Part shown: in pieces, positions 34,764 to 47,000 of the stretch
How the letters are laid out: each line of letters starts with the position of its first letter
Numbering within the stretch: the stretch's first letter is position 1
Assembly: GCA_947623455.1 (NCBI GenBank)
Contig: OX392532.1
Coordinates: 2,480,001-2,544,000 of the forward strand
DNA from: Mimachlamys varia
Taxonomy: Eukaryota > Mollusca > Bivalvia > Pectinida > Pectinidae
Reading direction: 5' to 3'
Length of the DNA: 64,000 nt
Notes under the pieces: model-generated
Database searches by the model: none
Seen by the model: only the letters and a program-made list of their open reading frames with translations
Told to the model about the DNA's origin: nothing
Position numbers and translations under genes: made by a program

Positions 34764-37352
34764 CTAAAACAGAAATATACATTTAAAACATTAGATTCTC
34801 TGACAACACACAATATACACCTGTTTTCACAGCCTTAAGTTATGCTTGGAAATTGTTTGATATATATTGAAGTATTAACATTTTTTTGTGAAATGAACCT
34901 TTTGATACCCCGACACTTGCTATACAGTGTAAGCTTGCTACATCATTTTTGAAATTTTACTTATAAATTTCCATTACACAGAAACAACCACATTTCTAAA
35001 GTGTACAAATTGCAAAATTACATTTTCTATAATGTCATATATCATACACTAGTCTGGTTTCAGATGATATATATACAGGTGTAAAAGATGTGCATTGATT
35101 AGAATGCCTAACAAGCGGGAGCTGTAGGGAATTTCCCTTAAGCTCAGTCGGTAGAGCATCGGGCCAGAGAGCCAAGGGTCACGGGTTCCAGCCCCGACGA
35201 AGGCACTATCTTTATCACTTTTCCTCTTCCTATTACACAGGCTAATTCCTATTTATGGTTTCCCATTTAATATCAAATATATTTCATAGATATTTAATGG
35301 CAAACCTTTGAATTTGCTTTTTATTACATTTTTTCGAGATCCATATTAATATTTAATATTTTTATATAATTCTTAAAAATTGCAGTCACAGCTGATTGGG
35401 ATGAAGTGCAAAGTTAACTGAACACTGATACACCTCAGGATAAAGTTTTGTTTTAAAAGGAATATTTGTAAAATCTATATAATACAAAAAAAACATATTT
35501 ATAAATATCATTGAATATTTAGTTTCCAAAATACTATAGAGGTTTTCAGGGTTTGCATTGAAGCCGTCCTTATATCTTTTTCAAGCATAGAAACTAAAAC
35601 TAAAAGGACCTCATTAATTTCCATGATCCCATTAAACTATGAAAAATTACCCAATTTATTTAAGGATTAACCTTTGATTTTGTTTAGTTTATTAGATCAC
35701 AAATCCAATGAAGCATGAGGTAAATTGCGTAAACGCAAACGTTATTTACGTAAACGTAAAAGTATATTTACAGTATTTTCCTGTAAATGGTTCATAACTT
35801 TTCTGCTCAATTTAACCCCATCTGCAGACATATATTTCATTTCCAAACTTACAAACGTGAAAACAGTTCAATAAATGTAACAGCATGAAGTTTGCACAAG
35901 CCATTAAATAGCTCCGCCTATATCAATTGTTAATGACGTCATACAATTGTGATTTGGACGGGCTAATTTGCATAGCTCCGCCCACATGTTTTGTTGTCGA
36001 CGTCATAGAAATTTTGCACGTTCTAAGTATAGTTATTGGAAAATAACTCTAGTTTGCAGTACAATGGTTATCGAGTGAATATCAGTGTAGACTGTAAATA
36101 TATAGGAAAGGACCCCTTTTATAAAATATCATGCAGGAACCCTTGTGTTAAAATTAATTGCATCATAAAATTTGAACACTGAACTGATGACAGCTAACCT
36201 ATAGTGAAACAGGTCAACTACTACGCTCTCCATTAAACATCGGAAAACTGAAAGAACCTGTGTTGGGCTCACTATTAGTACACATTAAGAGAAAATATGA
36301 TCCCTTTAGCTCAATGGCAGAGCATTCAACTAAGACCCCTAAATGCGAGTTTAATTCCAAACTTTTGACTTTTTTCTACTTTTTTTTTTGCATTAAATAT
36401 TTACCACTTTGGTATATATAGATATCAATGGACAGGAAAACCATGTCCTATAAATTCCTTTTCCAACCATTTTCATGATGTGTGACATTTCCTGTTTAGT
36501 GTTTATCTGTCAATTAGCTTTTTAACGTTTTATTTCCTCGATTTGAATGGGTCCTGCAAGCAATCGTTTTTTCTATTTGTTTCAGACTTCTTAAATATTT
36601 TTTATTATAAATTGAACACAGAAAATTCTTTATCATTAAATACAAATATTGTCTTCGGTTTTGGAACCATAATGTCAGTAATATCATTGAAATAAGATTG
36701 CTATCAGTCTGTGATAGCACCAAGAAAAATGTGACATCATATTACACTGGAATTAGTGACCTTGGACTTCAGGAGGCTTCATGACAAGATAAATTTCTTG
36801 TGACTTTTTAAATGAGGGGTAATAAAATGTCACAGTGCACTTCTCAAACATTTAACAAGCAGACACTCAAAACCACTTCAGAATAAATTCACTTGGCTAA
36901 AGTAATAAGTCGATATTTAAGAATAAAAGTGTCCTTTATCAAAATTAGCAATACACATATGTAATTTACAAATTATGTAAGGACCAACAAAGAACTTCTG
37001 TGCTCTGCCGATTACTGATGAGACACCAAAACCGAAAGAAATCTACTCCACAATAACAGATTTAATATACCACCAACCACGTCAAATGACAACTGATGAT
37101 AATCGTACCAGGGGCACATATACGTCCCTGTCGTACCACACCAAAAAAGTTATGTAAAATTACCATTGCAAATCCCGACAACAATGCTGACGTGTTGCCG
37201 GTTGCTTTCAACTTTGCACGACTAAGAAACAGTTTTCTCCAAGAAATGGCATTCCTCGAATGTTGAACCTCCATCTGTTTACTGTAGTACGCGTGCAGTA
37301 CCCAATCGTCATATGCATAAGCACCGTTAGCCGCTGTATTTGCACCGTGCAT
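34257..37352 (-). CDS. ORAI: ORAI store-operated calcium channel subunit, two coding exons
   Basis: Exons 37352-37164 (63 codons) and 34763-34257 (168 codons plus stop) join in phase 0 to give a complete 231-aa protein. The exon 1 donor is ATG before GTAATT; the exon 2 acceptor is GTTTTAG. ORAI is the pore subunit of the CRAC channel in the plasma membrane, opened by STIM after ER calcium depletion. The pore helix reads SRAKLKATGNTSALLSGFAM, then VALVE: Glu68 matches the human Glu106 selectivity filter, Val64 Val102, Arg45 Arg83, Lys49 Lys87. The third basic site, human Arg91, is Asn53 here. The TM2/loop motif [20 protein letters not shown] and ESPHERM are almost invariant in ORAI. TM3 keeps its Glu in LLFLTELVLICW. 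A C-terminal amphipathic stretch (QDLDKMVTEL) fits the STIM-binding helix. An in-frame TAA upstream supports the start. It is divergent from KDM2. Confidence 0.95.
35063..35240 (+). mobile_element. tRNA-derived SINE in the ORAI intron, copy 1
   Basis: The A-box region TTAAGCTCAGTCGGTAGAGC and B-box region GGGTTCCAGCCCC are embedded in flanks shared with a second copy on the opposite strand at about 58134-58322: upstream GTGTAAAAGATGTGCATTGA and GAGCTGTAGGGAATTTCCCT, downstream CACTATCTTTATCACTTTTC. Homology extending well beyond the tRNA-like core marks a SINE, not a tRNA gene. Confidence 0.8.
35905..36010. repeat. Short direct repeat AGCTCCGCC...GACGTCAT
   Basis: ATAGCTCCGCC followed about 25 bp later by GACGTCATA occurs twice, about 62 bp apart, in the ORAI intron. 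Each copy contains a CRE-like half or full site. It may be a repeat remnant. Confidence 0.4.
36301..36352 (+). pseudogene. tRNA-like remnant
   Basis: TCCCTTTAGCTCAATGGCAG looks like a tRNA acceptor/D-arm start (A box). The T-arm position reads GAGTTTAATTCC, a degraded B box. The stems cannot be closed convincingly, so this is a tRNA or SINE-head fossil. Confidence 0.35.
37164..37352 (-). CDS. ORAI: ORAI coding exon 1
   Basis: 189 bp, residues 1-63: a short N-terminal tail, ISWRKLFLSRAKLKATGN (cytosolic pore extension; Trp38 matches human Trp76) and the first half of TM1 ending GFAM. The split inside TM1, just before the Val102 position, falls where I recall the human ORAI1 exon break to be. 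Confidence 0.94.
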
Positions 37353-37993
37353 GTGCCTTGATCGGATTTACTCTGATCAGGAAACAGCGGAAGCTGACAT
37401 ACAGCCAGAACTTCCGCTTTGATATACCGCCTTTTCTACGGCTAAGAGAACAGTAAAGATGATATCCTGCACGTTCGAATGTGCAATGGATACCAGCTTG
37501 TATCGCGCGATGTACAATGAATTATGTTATATATATATATATAAACACAAACTCCTTTCTGCGAGGATGACACACGGACATAACAAGACGAGCATGACGA
37601 TCAGATTCTAGTTTACATGGTTGACTACAAATTCAGTATGTTCGTACAGAAACGAAACGAAACGTTCTACAAACGGCTTTAATTGGTTTTTCATGCGTTT
37701 ACTTTATTATTATTTTGGTCAAATATACAAAATATCAAATTTTTACTTAAAGTTTGCAACATTTTTTAAACTGTTCGATATATATCAAAATATAGGAACA
37801 TATATTTAGTCGTATTCATATATTTTGCAAGATTGATTGACCAAAAGTATATGTCACGTGATATTTTGTTTTATTTGGGGCGAATTTGTGACGTCACATT
37901 CACAAAGTTACCGCTTGGAGGAATAAATATTTCATTGTCCAGACTTAAAAAATGGATTGTTACGTGATATGAAAATTAACTACAACCCCAACT
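37353..37993. promoter_or_regulatory. Bidirectional promoter between ORAI and KDM2
   Basis: Only 641 bp separates the two divergent ATGs, so both 5' UTRs and core promoters must lie here unless further upstream non-coding exons exist. Visible motifs: a perfect CRE palindrome TGACGTCA at 37889-37896 and a CACGTG E-box at 37855-37860. There is no obvious TATA box at a fixed distance; a (TA)n run lies at about 37530-37543. Confidence 0.6.
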
Positions 37994-38026
37994 ATGGCAG
38001 ACAGCAACGAAGCTGGAAGAAAATTG
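37994..38026 (+). CDS. KDM2: KDM2 proposed first coding exon
   Basis: 33 bp, [11 protein letters not shown], ending TTG before GTATGT. It ends in phase 0, as the 57816 exon requires. The fusion ...[18 protein letters not shown] has the same spacing to EGKR as the basic N terminus of human KDM2A (RLRGTMRRRYEDD). An in-frame TGA lies 21-18 bp upstream. The link across 19.8 kb is an inference from phase, composition and position; cDNA is not available. Confidence 0.7.
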
Positions 38027-41000
38027 GTATGTTCTGTTATTGTTATAAAATTATTGACATCGTAAACGTAGCAAGTACTTGTCAATGGGAGCAGCCATTT
38101 TGTAGTACATTCATATAAAGGCTTCTAGAAATATAACGAGTTTTCAATTTCATATATTTAGTTAACATATTTTTGACATATTGAATTATTGGATATTGTT
38201 CTTCAATAAATGTGTTAACTTTTGATATACGATTGAACTACTTATCGTAAATAGAAATAGCTGTTATTACGTCTTTTTTCAGTGTACCCCACGTGGTTTA
38301 CCTTACAGATGCTCTTTTCAGATGAAAGGGCGATCTTAATTTGAAGAATTTTATATCTTATAGGATACTGATTTAAAATATTTTTCATGGAAAAGTTCAC
38401 GTAACTACAATACAAAGTTTTCATGGCAAAACTAGTAATATACCATGCTTATTTTAAAAATAGTATTAAAAACTTAGATCGCATATAGAGGCTTTGTAGG
38501 GCCAATACACACCGCGAAAATAGAAGATTTTGCGTGTATATTTGACATAAGTCCGTACATATTGACAAATTGACAGTTCCTGTTCATGTCACAAGTACCG
38601 ATGTTGTTTGTAGAAAGGGTTCAGATAAATTCAGTAAAATATCTCATTCGTAATTAGGCACAATTTAAATGATAAATTGTTGTTTTTGAGTCGTGACCGA
38701 TGGAGCTTACGTGCAGGAGTGGAGCTTGGGAATGTCTTCCGTCTAATGTAAAATGATTGTATCTCAATGCAAAACGTGCCCTTTTTCATGTTTATTTTGT
38801 TTTTGTTGACATAGTTAATATTTTTTCGTTGATATACATCTTGTCCACAAATGTTACAAAACGACTATGACTTAATGTGTACACGTATTATTTATACACT
38901 ATGCCCGACGGCCTTTCGGCAATATAAATATCCGTTATAACACATTGATAGAAAAACATTTAGGATTTGATTTAAAACACGCTTAAAACAAACGATTCAG
39001 TATAAAAAGAAGTATGAAGTTAATATCAATGCCTTATGTAATGTCATAAACCTTACTGTGAAATTTCTTGCAAATACTGCATATAAGCCAACGATGTTGG
39101 AGACACGATTTTCCATTTTTTTTTCGGTCAGATTGGCTGAGAATTTTCAACGGATTTTAAAATGCCAGATTGCATAACATTTTTGTTCGTATTTTTTCAT
39201 TGTCTTTTCAATTATTTTATTCATTACATCTTAATTTAATTTCTAATTATCGTACCCCAGACGAAAATGTATGTTACTCAGCGTTTCCCGCCCTTTTCAA
39301 TAAACGATTACGTAATCATGCCAACATCCTACAAACGTTTTGATAACTTGATATTCTTCCGGATTTATATAGCATCTAATTCCCTGATATTGTTTATTAT
39401 TTATATATTCATTTATCCAATTACAACAGTTGATGAGTTGTCTTGTTGGAGGTGGTTAAATTAGATTATATAAGGCATGATTATACATTGTAAAAACGAC
39501 ATCCATGAGCTCAGTCCTTTCGTAAAGGTACGGAGCAGTGATCCTAATGCTGTCTGCACATAGCAGACCAAACCATTATTCCTTTACATTAAAGGCCCAA
39601 TATACTTAACTTTCGGTAAAACTTGAAGCGAAAATTAAGTCTAATAAACTTATTATATTTAAAGATTTAGTTAAGATTAACTGATATTGGCAATATTCAA
39701 GATGAATTCTCACGCGGTTACCGGTACAGCAGCAGTTGAAACACGCTATTTGTAAACATGCGTCCATTTCGAACCGTCTTCTACCTTCGGTTTGTTGTTG
39801 AAGTGGGCCCCACCTGAATAATTTTCAATTCTTTGGATTTATTTGTCAAGAGTTTCTTGTTAGTTACCGCTCAGGTTTACTTCGTTTTAGGCTTATTTAT
39901 GCTTGGTTATCAACTGGATTTTTTTCAGAATTTTTCAGAATGATGAAAATTTCCCTGAAGTTACGTATATTGGGCCTTTAATAACGAACGAAATTAAAAC
40001 CAAAGAGCAATCATCTGATTCATGATCAACATTTGGTCAACATAATTCCTTAGTAAAACCCAACAAAATTATTGTGTCTATGGCAGGGAAAATTAGTTCT
40101 TTTTCCATATTCATGTATCCTGAAATTGAGATCAAGACTTTTACCCCAATGTCTGTAATTCCATGGTATGTTTTCATTCAATTTGTATTCGTATGAGTAT
40201 TTAGCCTCCTTCCAAACGTTCGTTCGTTTTCGTAATTGTTATTAAACCAAAACATCTTAATTGACTCATTAAAACCCTGTTAAGAATATATATATATTTA
40301 GTTGAAGTGACAATGGTCATAAATTTAAATGTTTGATAAATAACGTCTAACTCCGGTTTTAGTCTACCTGGCATATGATTCCGAATTTTGACAATTGGTG
40401 GGTTTTTCATGTCCATACTTCTGTTACATTGTAGTTTAGTAAAGTTGTTTATGGGGGGGGGGGGGGGGGAATATAAATACAAATATTTGTCACGCGCGTG
40501 TGTGATATTTCAGTGTGTACCGTCTGACTATTGACTGGCGCGTCCTAAATTAATATATTTGTGAAGTTACCCTTTCGTACTTATATCATCCCTTAAGAAC
40601 AATCTATATGCTGAACTTTGATTAAAAAACGATGTTTTCTTGGTATTGTCTCATAGCGCCTGATGCCATTTACGGTGTGTATACCTGTACGTTCCCGGGA
40701 TGTGCTGACCACAACACAGGGACACGTTACAATAGTAATATTATTATATATACACGTATAAAATATATGAAATGTATGGGGTCGATATAAACATAACATA
40801 GATATTACTATTGTAACGTGTCCCTGTGTTCTGAATGTTTACTGGTCACTGGACGTCTACGTCCCGTCTTCCTGTAGATGTTACACTAGATTAATGACCG
40901 ATCAGGGTTCTGACCACTGTGATATACTGAACACAGAACTATCCGTACGTAAGGCCGATATAACCTTCAAAAAGTGCTATATTCATTTAGAATAAGCTTA

Positions 41001-44000
41001 TTCCTTACTCAAAGTAAACAATTAAATATTTCACTGTAACTTTTCTTATCAATGAATAATCGTTTCTCAATAAACTATTCTTGATACTACATACGTGTGT
41101 GTGTTTAAAACGTAAGTTATCAATAGTAAAACATTTGTCGCTATTATATGGATTGCAAAAAAGATATCGTAACTCTTAGCGTTATTAGCACACTTTGGCA
41201 TTATTAACGGTATATAAAACCTCTTCCTGGTGTCAAAATGTCTCCAGTCTGGTTTCCGGTCAATCGCACTCCATTTAGTGTATTAATTAATAATAATAAT
41301 AATAAAAATAATAAAATTATTTCATTAAAGTGTCACATATTGATCTACATAAAATACATATGAATCATCATAAGGGATCAATATCCAGCCAAAGATAAAT
41401 TGACGTATGAGACACTATATAATACAGATTAAACCTTAGTTATACACAAAAGGTCTATAAAATATCAGTATACTTTCACAATATTATCATGTATATATAC
41501 ATATAAACTTTCGTTTTAACCGACTAGCTAGGTTTCATGATAGATATAAGGTGGTAACTTTTCAGATTTCCTTCATGTGCACTGTTAGCACATCTTATTT
41601 TACATTTACTGAACTTGTCTTTTAAAATACGTACGTATAAAAACAGTTATTATAAACCTAGACTACAGTGTACATCTACCAGTTTCTTGTTGTCTTAAAG
41701 CGTACCATTACATGAACAGTGTTGCGCAACGGTTCTTTAAACGGCAGAGAAGTGTATCGTGGGTTTCCGACGATGTGTTTCTTTGGACATACTGAAATAC
41801 GATAAAATGTGAGAAAAAGTATATTTGCATAATGTGTGCGACTGTGCGTGTGAGTACATAACATAAGCAACAGCCATATTTATGTATTGCTAATTACTCA
41901 TGTTTGCTCAAGTTTTTTTTTTTAATTTTACATGTAAATAAGTTAAGCTTGACGGCCCATCAATACAACTACAATGACGCATTTTTCAGGAGAATCCTCC
42001 ATCTGGTTACAGTATCATCTGCATATTTTTTCTTCGGTGTTACGAAATTCCTCCGTAATCTGTTATATTTATCGTGCTACGTATGCTAGAGCATGACGAA
42101 ATAGTGTCACTTATGTAGATCACGTAATCGTTTGGATTATACAGGTACCGTGTATATAATATATATATATGAATATGTTTTCTTTCTTTGTTCAGATACT
42201 CTCTTTAAGGTGTGTGTGGGAGGGAGGGGGGTAACTGTCTGATTTCATTTGTGTACATATGAAAGAGCAAACAAAAAAAGAAGGGTATAAATGATCTTAG
42301 GCGCAATTTATCAAAAAAATGACGGCGTACCAGACAAAATAATGAGACAGGTGATATGTTTCTTTATTTTCAACCAACCTTGATTCATCGACACTGATTC
42401 GTCAGTAAGATCAAAAACATAATAATATACCACATTATTATGTCTCTGGTAAGATGCAGTATACCAGAATATTGGCTGTCCGGCCATTGACAACTGCTGT
42501 GTCGTTCATGTGTACATGTATGTACTCCCCATCAGAACAGCATGCTTTGGGACATTGACGTGTGCTGTCCTCATTACACGAGATCTCTTCTGTCATTTGC
42601 ACTCTTGTCTATACCTGTAGCAAGACTCCCTGTTATATTTTGGTCTACATCCATTCGATCGTACCTGTAGCTAGACTCCCTGTTACATTTTGGTTTACAT
42701 CCATTCGATCGTACCTGTAGCTTGACTCCCTGTTACATTTTGGTTTACATCCATTCGATCGTACCTGTCGTTAGACTCCCTGTTATATTTTGGTTTACAT
42801 CCATTCGATCGTACCTGTAGCAAGACTCCCTGTTACATTTTGGTTTACATCCATTCGATCGTACCTGTAGCTTGACTCCCTGTTACATTTTGGTTTACAT
42901 CCATTCGATCGTACCTGTAGCTAGACTCCCTGTTACATTTTGGTTTACATCCATTTGATCGTACCTGTAGCTTGACTCCCTGTTACATTTTGGCATTAGA
43001 TCCATTCGATCGTACCTGTCGTTAGACTCCCTGTTATATTTTGGTTTACATCCATTCGATCGTACCTGTAGCTTGACTCCCTGTTACATTTTGGTTTACA
43101 TCCATTCGATCGTACCTGTAGCTAGACTCCCTGTTACATTTTGGTTTACATCCATTCGATCGTACCTGTAGCTTGACTCCCTGTTACATTTTGGTTTACA
43201 TCCATTCGATCGTACCTGTCGTTAGACTCCCTGTTACATTTTGGTTTACATCCATTCGATCGTACCTGTAGCTAGACTCCCTGTTACATTTTGATTTACA
43301 TCAATTCGATCGTACCTGTAGCTTGACTCCCTGTTACATTTTGGTTTACATCCATTCGAACGTACCTGTAGCTAGACTCACTGTTACATTTTGGTTTACA
43401 TCCATTCGATCGTACCTGTAGCTAGACTCCCTGTTACATTGTGGTTTAAATCCATTCGATCGTACCTGTCGTTAGACTCCCTGTTACATTTTGGTTTACA
43501 TCCATTCGATCGTACCTGTAGCTTGACTCCCTGTTACATTTTGGTTTACATCCATTCGATCGTACCTGTAGCTTGACTCCCTGTTACATTTTGGTTTAAA
43601 TCCATTCGATCGTACCTGAAGCTTGACTCCCTGTTACATTTTGGTTTACATCCATTCGATCGTACCTGTAGCTTGACTCCCTGTTACATTTTGGTTTACA
43701 TCCATTCGATCATACCTGTCGTTAGACTCCCTGTTATATTTTGGTTTACATCCATTCGAACGTACCTGTAGCTAGACTCCCTGTTACATTTTGGTTTACA
43801 TCCATTCGATCGTACCTGTAGCTAGACTCCCTGTTACATTGTGGTTTAAATCCATTCGATCGTACCTGTCGTTAGAGTCCCTGTTACATTTTGGTTTACA
43901 TCCATTCGATCGTACCTGTCGTTAGACTCCCTGTTACATTTTGGTTTACATCCATTCGATCGTACCTGTAGCTTGACTCCCTGTTACATTTTGGTTTACA

Positions 44001-47000
44001 TCCATTCGATCGTACCTGTAGCTTGACTCCCTGTTACATTTTGGTTTGTACATCCATTCGATCGTACCTGTCGTTAGACTCCCTGTTACATTTTGATTTA
44101 CATCCATTCGATCATACCTGTCGTTAGACTCCCTGTTACATTTTGGTTTACATCCATTCGATCGTAACTGTAGCTTGACTCCCTGTTACATTTTGGTTTA
44201 CATCCATTAGATCGTACCTGTAGCTAGACTCCCTGTTACACTTTGGTTTACATCAATTCGATCGTACCTGTCGTTAGACTCCCTGTTACATTTTGGTTTA
44301 CATCCATTCGATCATACCTGTCGCTAGACTCCCTGTTACACTTTGGTTTACATCAATTCGATCGTACCTGTCGTTAGACTCCCTGTTACATTTTGGTTTA
44401 CATCCATTCGATCATACCTGTCGCTAGACTCCCTGTTACATTTTGGTTTACATCCATTCGATCATACCTGTCGTTAGACTCCCTGTTACATTTTGGTTTA
44501 CATCCATTCGATCATACCTGTAGCTTGACTCCCTGTTACAGTTTGGTTTACATCCATTTGATCATACCTGTCGTTAGACTCCCTGTTACATTTTGGTTTA
44601 CATCCATTCGATCGTACCTGTAGCTTGACTCCCTGTTACATTTTGGTTTACATCCATTCGATCGTACCTGTAGCTTGACTCCCTGTTACATTTTGGTTTA
44701 CATCCATTCGATCGTACCTGTCGTTAGACTCCCTGTTACATTTTTGTTTACATCCATTTGATCGTACCTGTCGTTAGACTCCCTGTTACATTTTGGTTTA
44801 TACGGTATTATACCCATTCGATCATTTTGCTTTTATTGTTTCTCTAGACATTAGAGCTGGGTGCCACAAAATCAAAAGTACCTTGGTATACCACGGTATT
44901 TAGGCAAATACTGCGGTACGTACCACGGTATATGATTGAATGTTTGAGGTCTCACTCTCTGACTGTTTTCGTTCTGAAGTCAAGCAACAAGAGGCCTGTC
45001 ATAGGTTTCTCTTTGTGCTATCCTCTATAATATTGTTTGAGTGAAGCTATGTCCTACTTGATCAGCAAACTTATAGGAAATTATAATTAAACCATATTGG
45101 AATTCCACTTGATCTATGTAACAAATAGTTGTTTGGTAAGTTAAATGAAAGTCCCCCCAAAAACGGGTACATGACTGATGTACAACTGCTGTTGGGGGTT
45201 GTAGTAGACGGTCAAACTTCATTTTGTCGCCAGGACTTACGTCATTGCAGCTAGGAAAATCTCCAACTAAACTTGATGGTTTGAGATCGAACTAGAGGAT
45301 CATTCAAATGTGAGAAAACTTATTATGATGCAATTAAATGCAATATGTGAGGAGATCTAGTCCGAATTCATTTTCAATATAAAATGGGGGGGGGGCATGA
45401 AAAATACTCTGCTCCGAATTTTTTAACGTTAAAGAAACTTAAGATAGAAAAAGAGAGAAAAGAACAGCGGTCGCTACAGAACAGCGGTCGCTACAGAACA
45501 GCGGTCGCTACGTACGTGTACAAGCGATTGAGATACGTTTGGTCGCCGATCCAACAGTATTTGGTGCTACCTGATGATCATGTCTTTCCGTTTTGCTTCG
45601 ATTTCTCGCCAAACAGCAGTCTGCCATATTTGGATACTGAGCCCGACTGCCCCTGTCCTCTAGTTCTGACGTCATAAGATAAAGTCACATATCCAGTGAT
45701 CAATCTACGTGCGAGTCCCGAGTCAGGTACTTGAAAAATTATGAAAGGACTCATTGAAGTATTTGACCCATAGTTTTCGGCAATGTACAAAAAGGACCCT
45801 GGAAATAACTTGTAATTTGATCGCTGCATATTGGGCACTGGGACACGTATAGTCTTATACAATTTACCGATAAATATTAATTGTAATACACTACATGATG
45901 TGGGTAATACTGGTTATACGTAGTAAATACGTACTAATCACTAATTCTGTAACTTTATTTATGACTATACGTGTCCCTGTGCAACAGATACGGTTACTAC
46001 GACAATTAAATGACATTGAGAAATGTTGACGGTTGGAATCTGATCTTTGAAGTTAGTGGTTGGCTTTATTGTGTGGCCAAGGACACTGCATTCTGTGACA
46101 ATTACCGACAATAAGGGATTTCACTCTGAAGTGTATACGAAGATGTGTGACATATCAGCCAAGTACAGGTATGTGCAACGTCAATCAGGAAAAATCAGTC
46201 ATGTCCTTTACTTTGGTAAAATATACAGTGATAAAGGATATGTCTTTTACTTTGGTAAAATATACAGTGATACAGGTTAATATAGAAATGTTATATTAGT
46301 AATATACGGTAAAATATACAGTGATACAGGTTAATATAGAAATGTTATATTAGTAATATACGGTAAAATATACAGTGATACACGATAACTTAGTTCACAT
46401 TTAGTGTTTTACGTAATATAGATGTGTTAGTTATATACGGTAAAATATACAGTGATACAGGTTAATATAGAAATGTTAAATTAGTAATATACGGTAAAAT
46501 ATACAGTGATACAGGATAACTTAGTTCACATTTAGTGTTTTACGTAATATAGATGTGTTAGTTATATACGGTAAAATATACAGTGATACAGACTAATATA
46601 GAAATGTTATATTAGTAATATACGGTAAAATATACAGTGATACAGGATAACTTAGTTCACATTTAGTGTTTTACGTAATATAGATGTGTTAGTTATATAC
46701 GGTAAAATATACAGTGATACAGACTAATATAGAAATGTTATATTAGTAATATACGGTAAAATATACAGTGATACAGGATAACTTAGTTCACATTTAGTGT
46801 TTTACGTAAGATAGATATGTTAGTTATATACGGTAAAATATACAGTGATACAGGTTAATATAGAAATGTTATATTAGTAGTATACAGTAAAATATACAGT
46901 GATACAGGATAACTTAGTTCACATTTAGTGTTTTACGTAATATAGATGTGTTAGTTATATACGGTAAAATATACAGTGATACAGGATAATACAGAAATGT

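Noticed and set aside
34558..34767. Plus-strand open frame opposite ORAI exon 2
   Set aside because: Antisense shadow of a strongly conserved channel exon.
35138..35212. tRNA gene candidate on the plus strand (and 58183-58250 on the minus strand)
   Set aside because: A and B boxes are good, but the acceptor and anticodon stems do not close and homology between the copies extends well past the tRNA part, so they are SINEs.
43391..44623. Open frames inside the 50-bp array
   Set aside because: Periodic translation of a non-coding minisatellite, short and in an intron.
42613..44824. CRISPR-like look of regular repeats
   Set aside because: No unique spacers between repeats; eukaryotic intron context. 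Applies to all arrays in the window.
45384..45677. 97-codon plus-strand open frame
   Set aside because: Begins in a G-run, crosses a 17-bp triple repeat, and shows no conserved motif.
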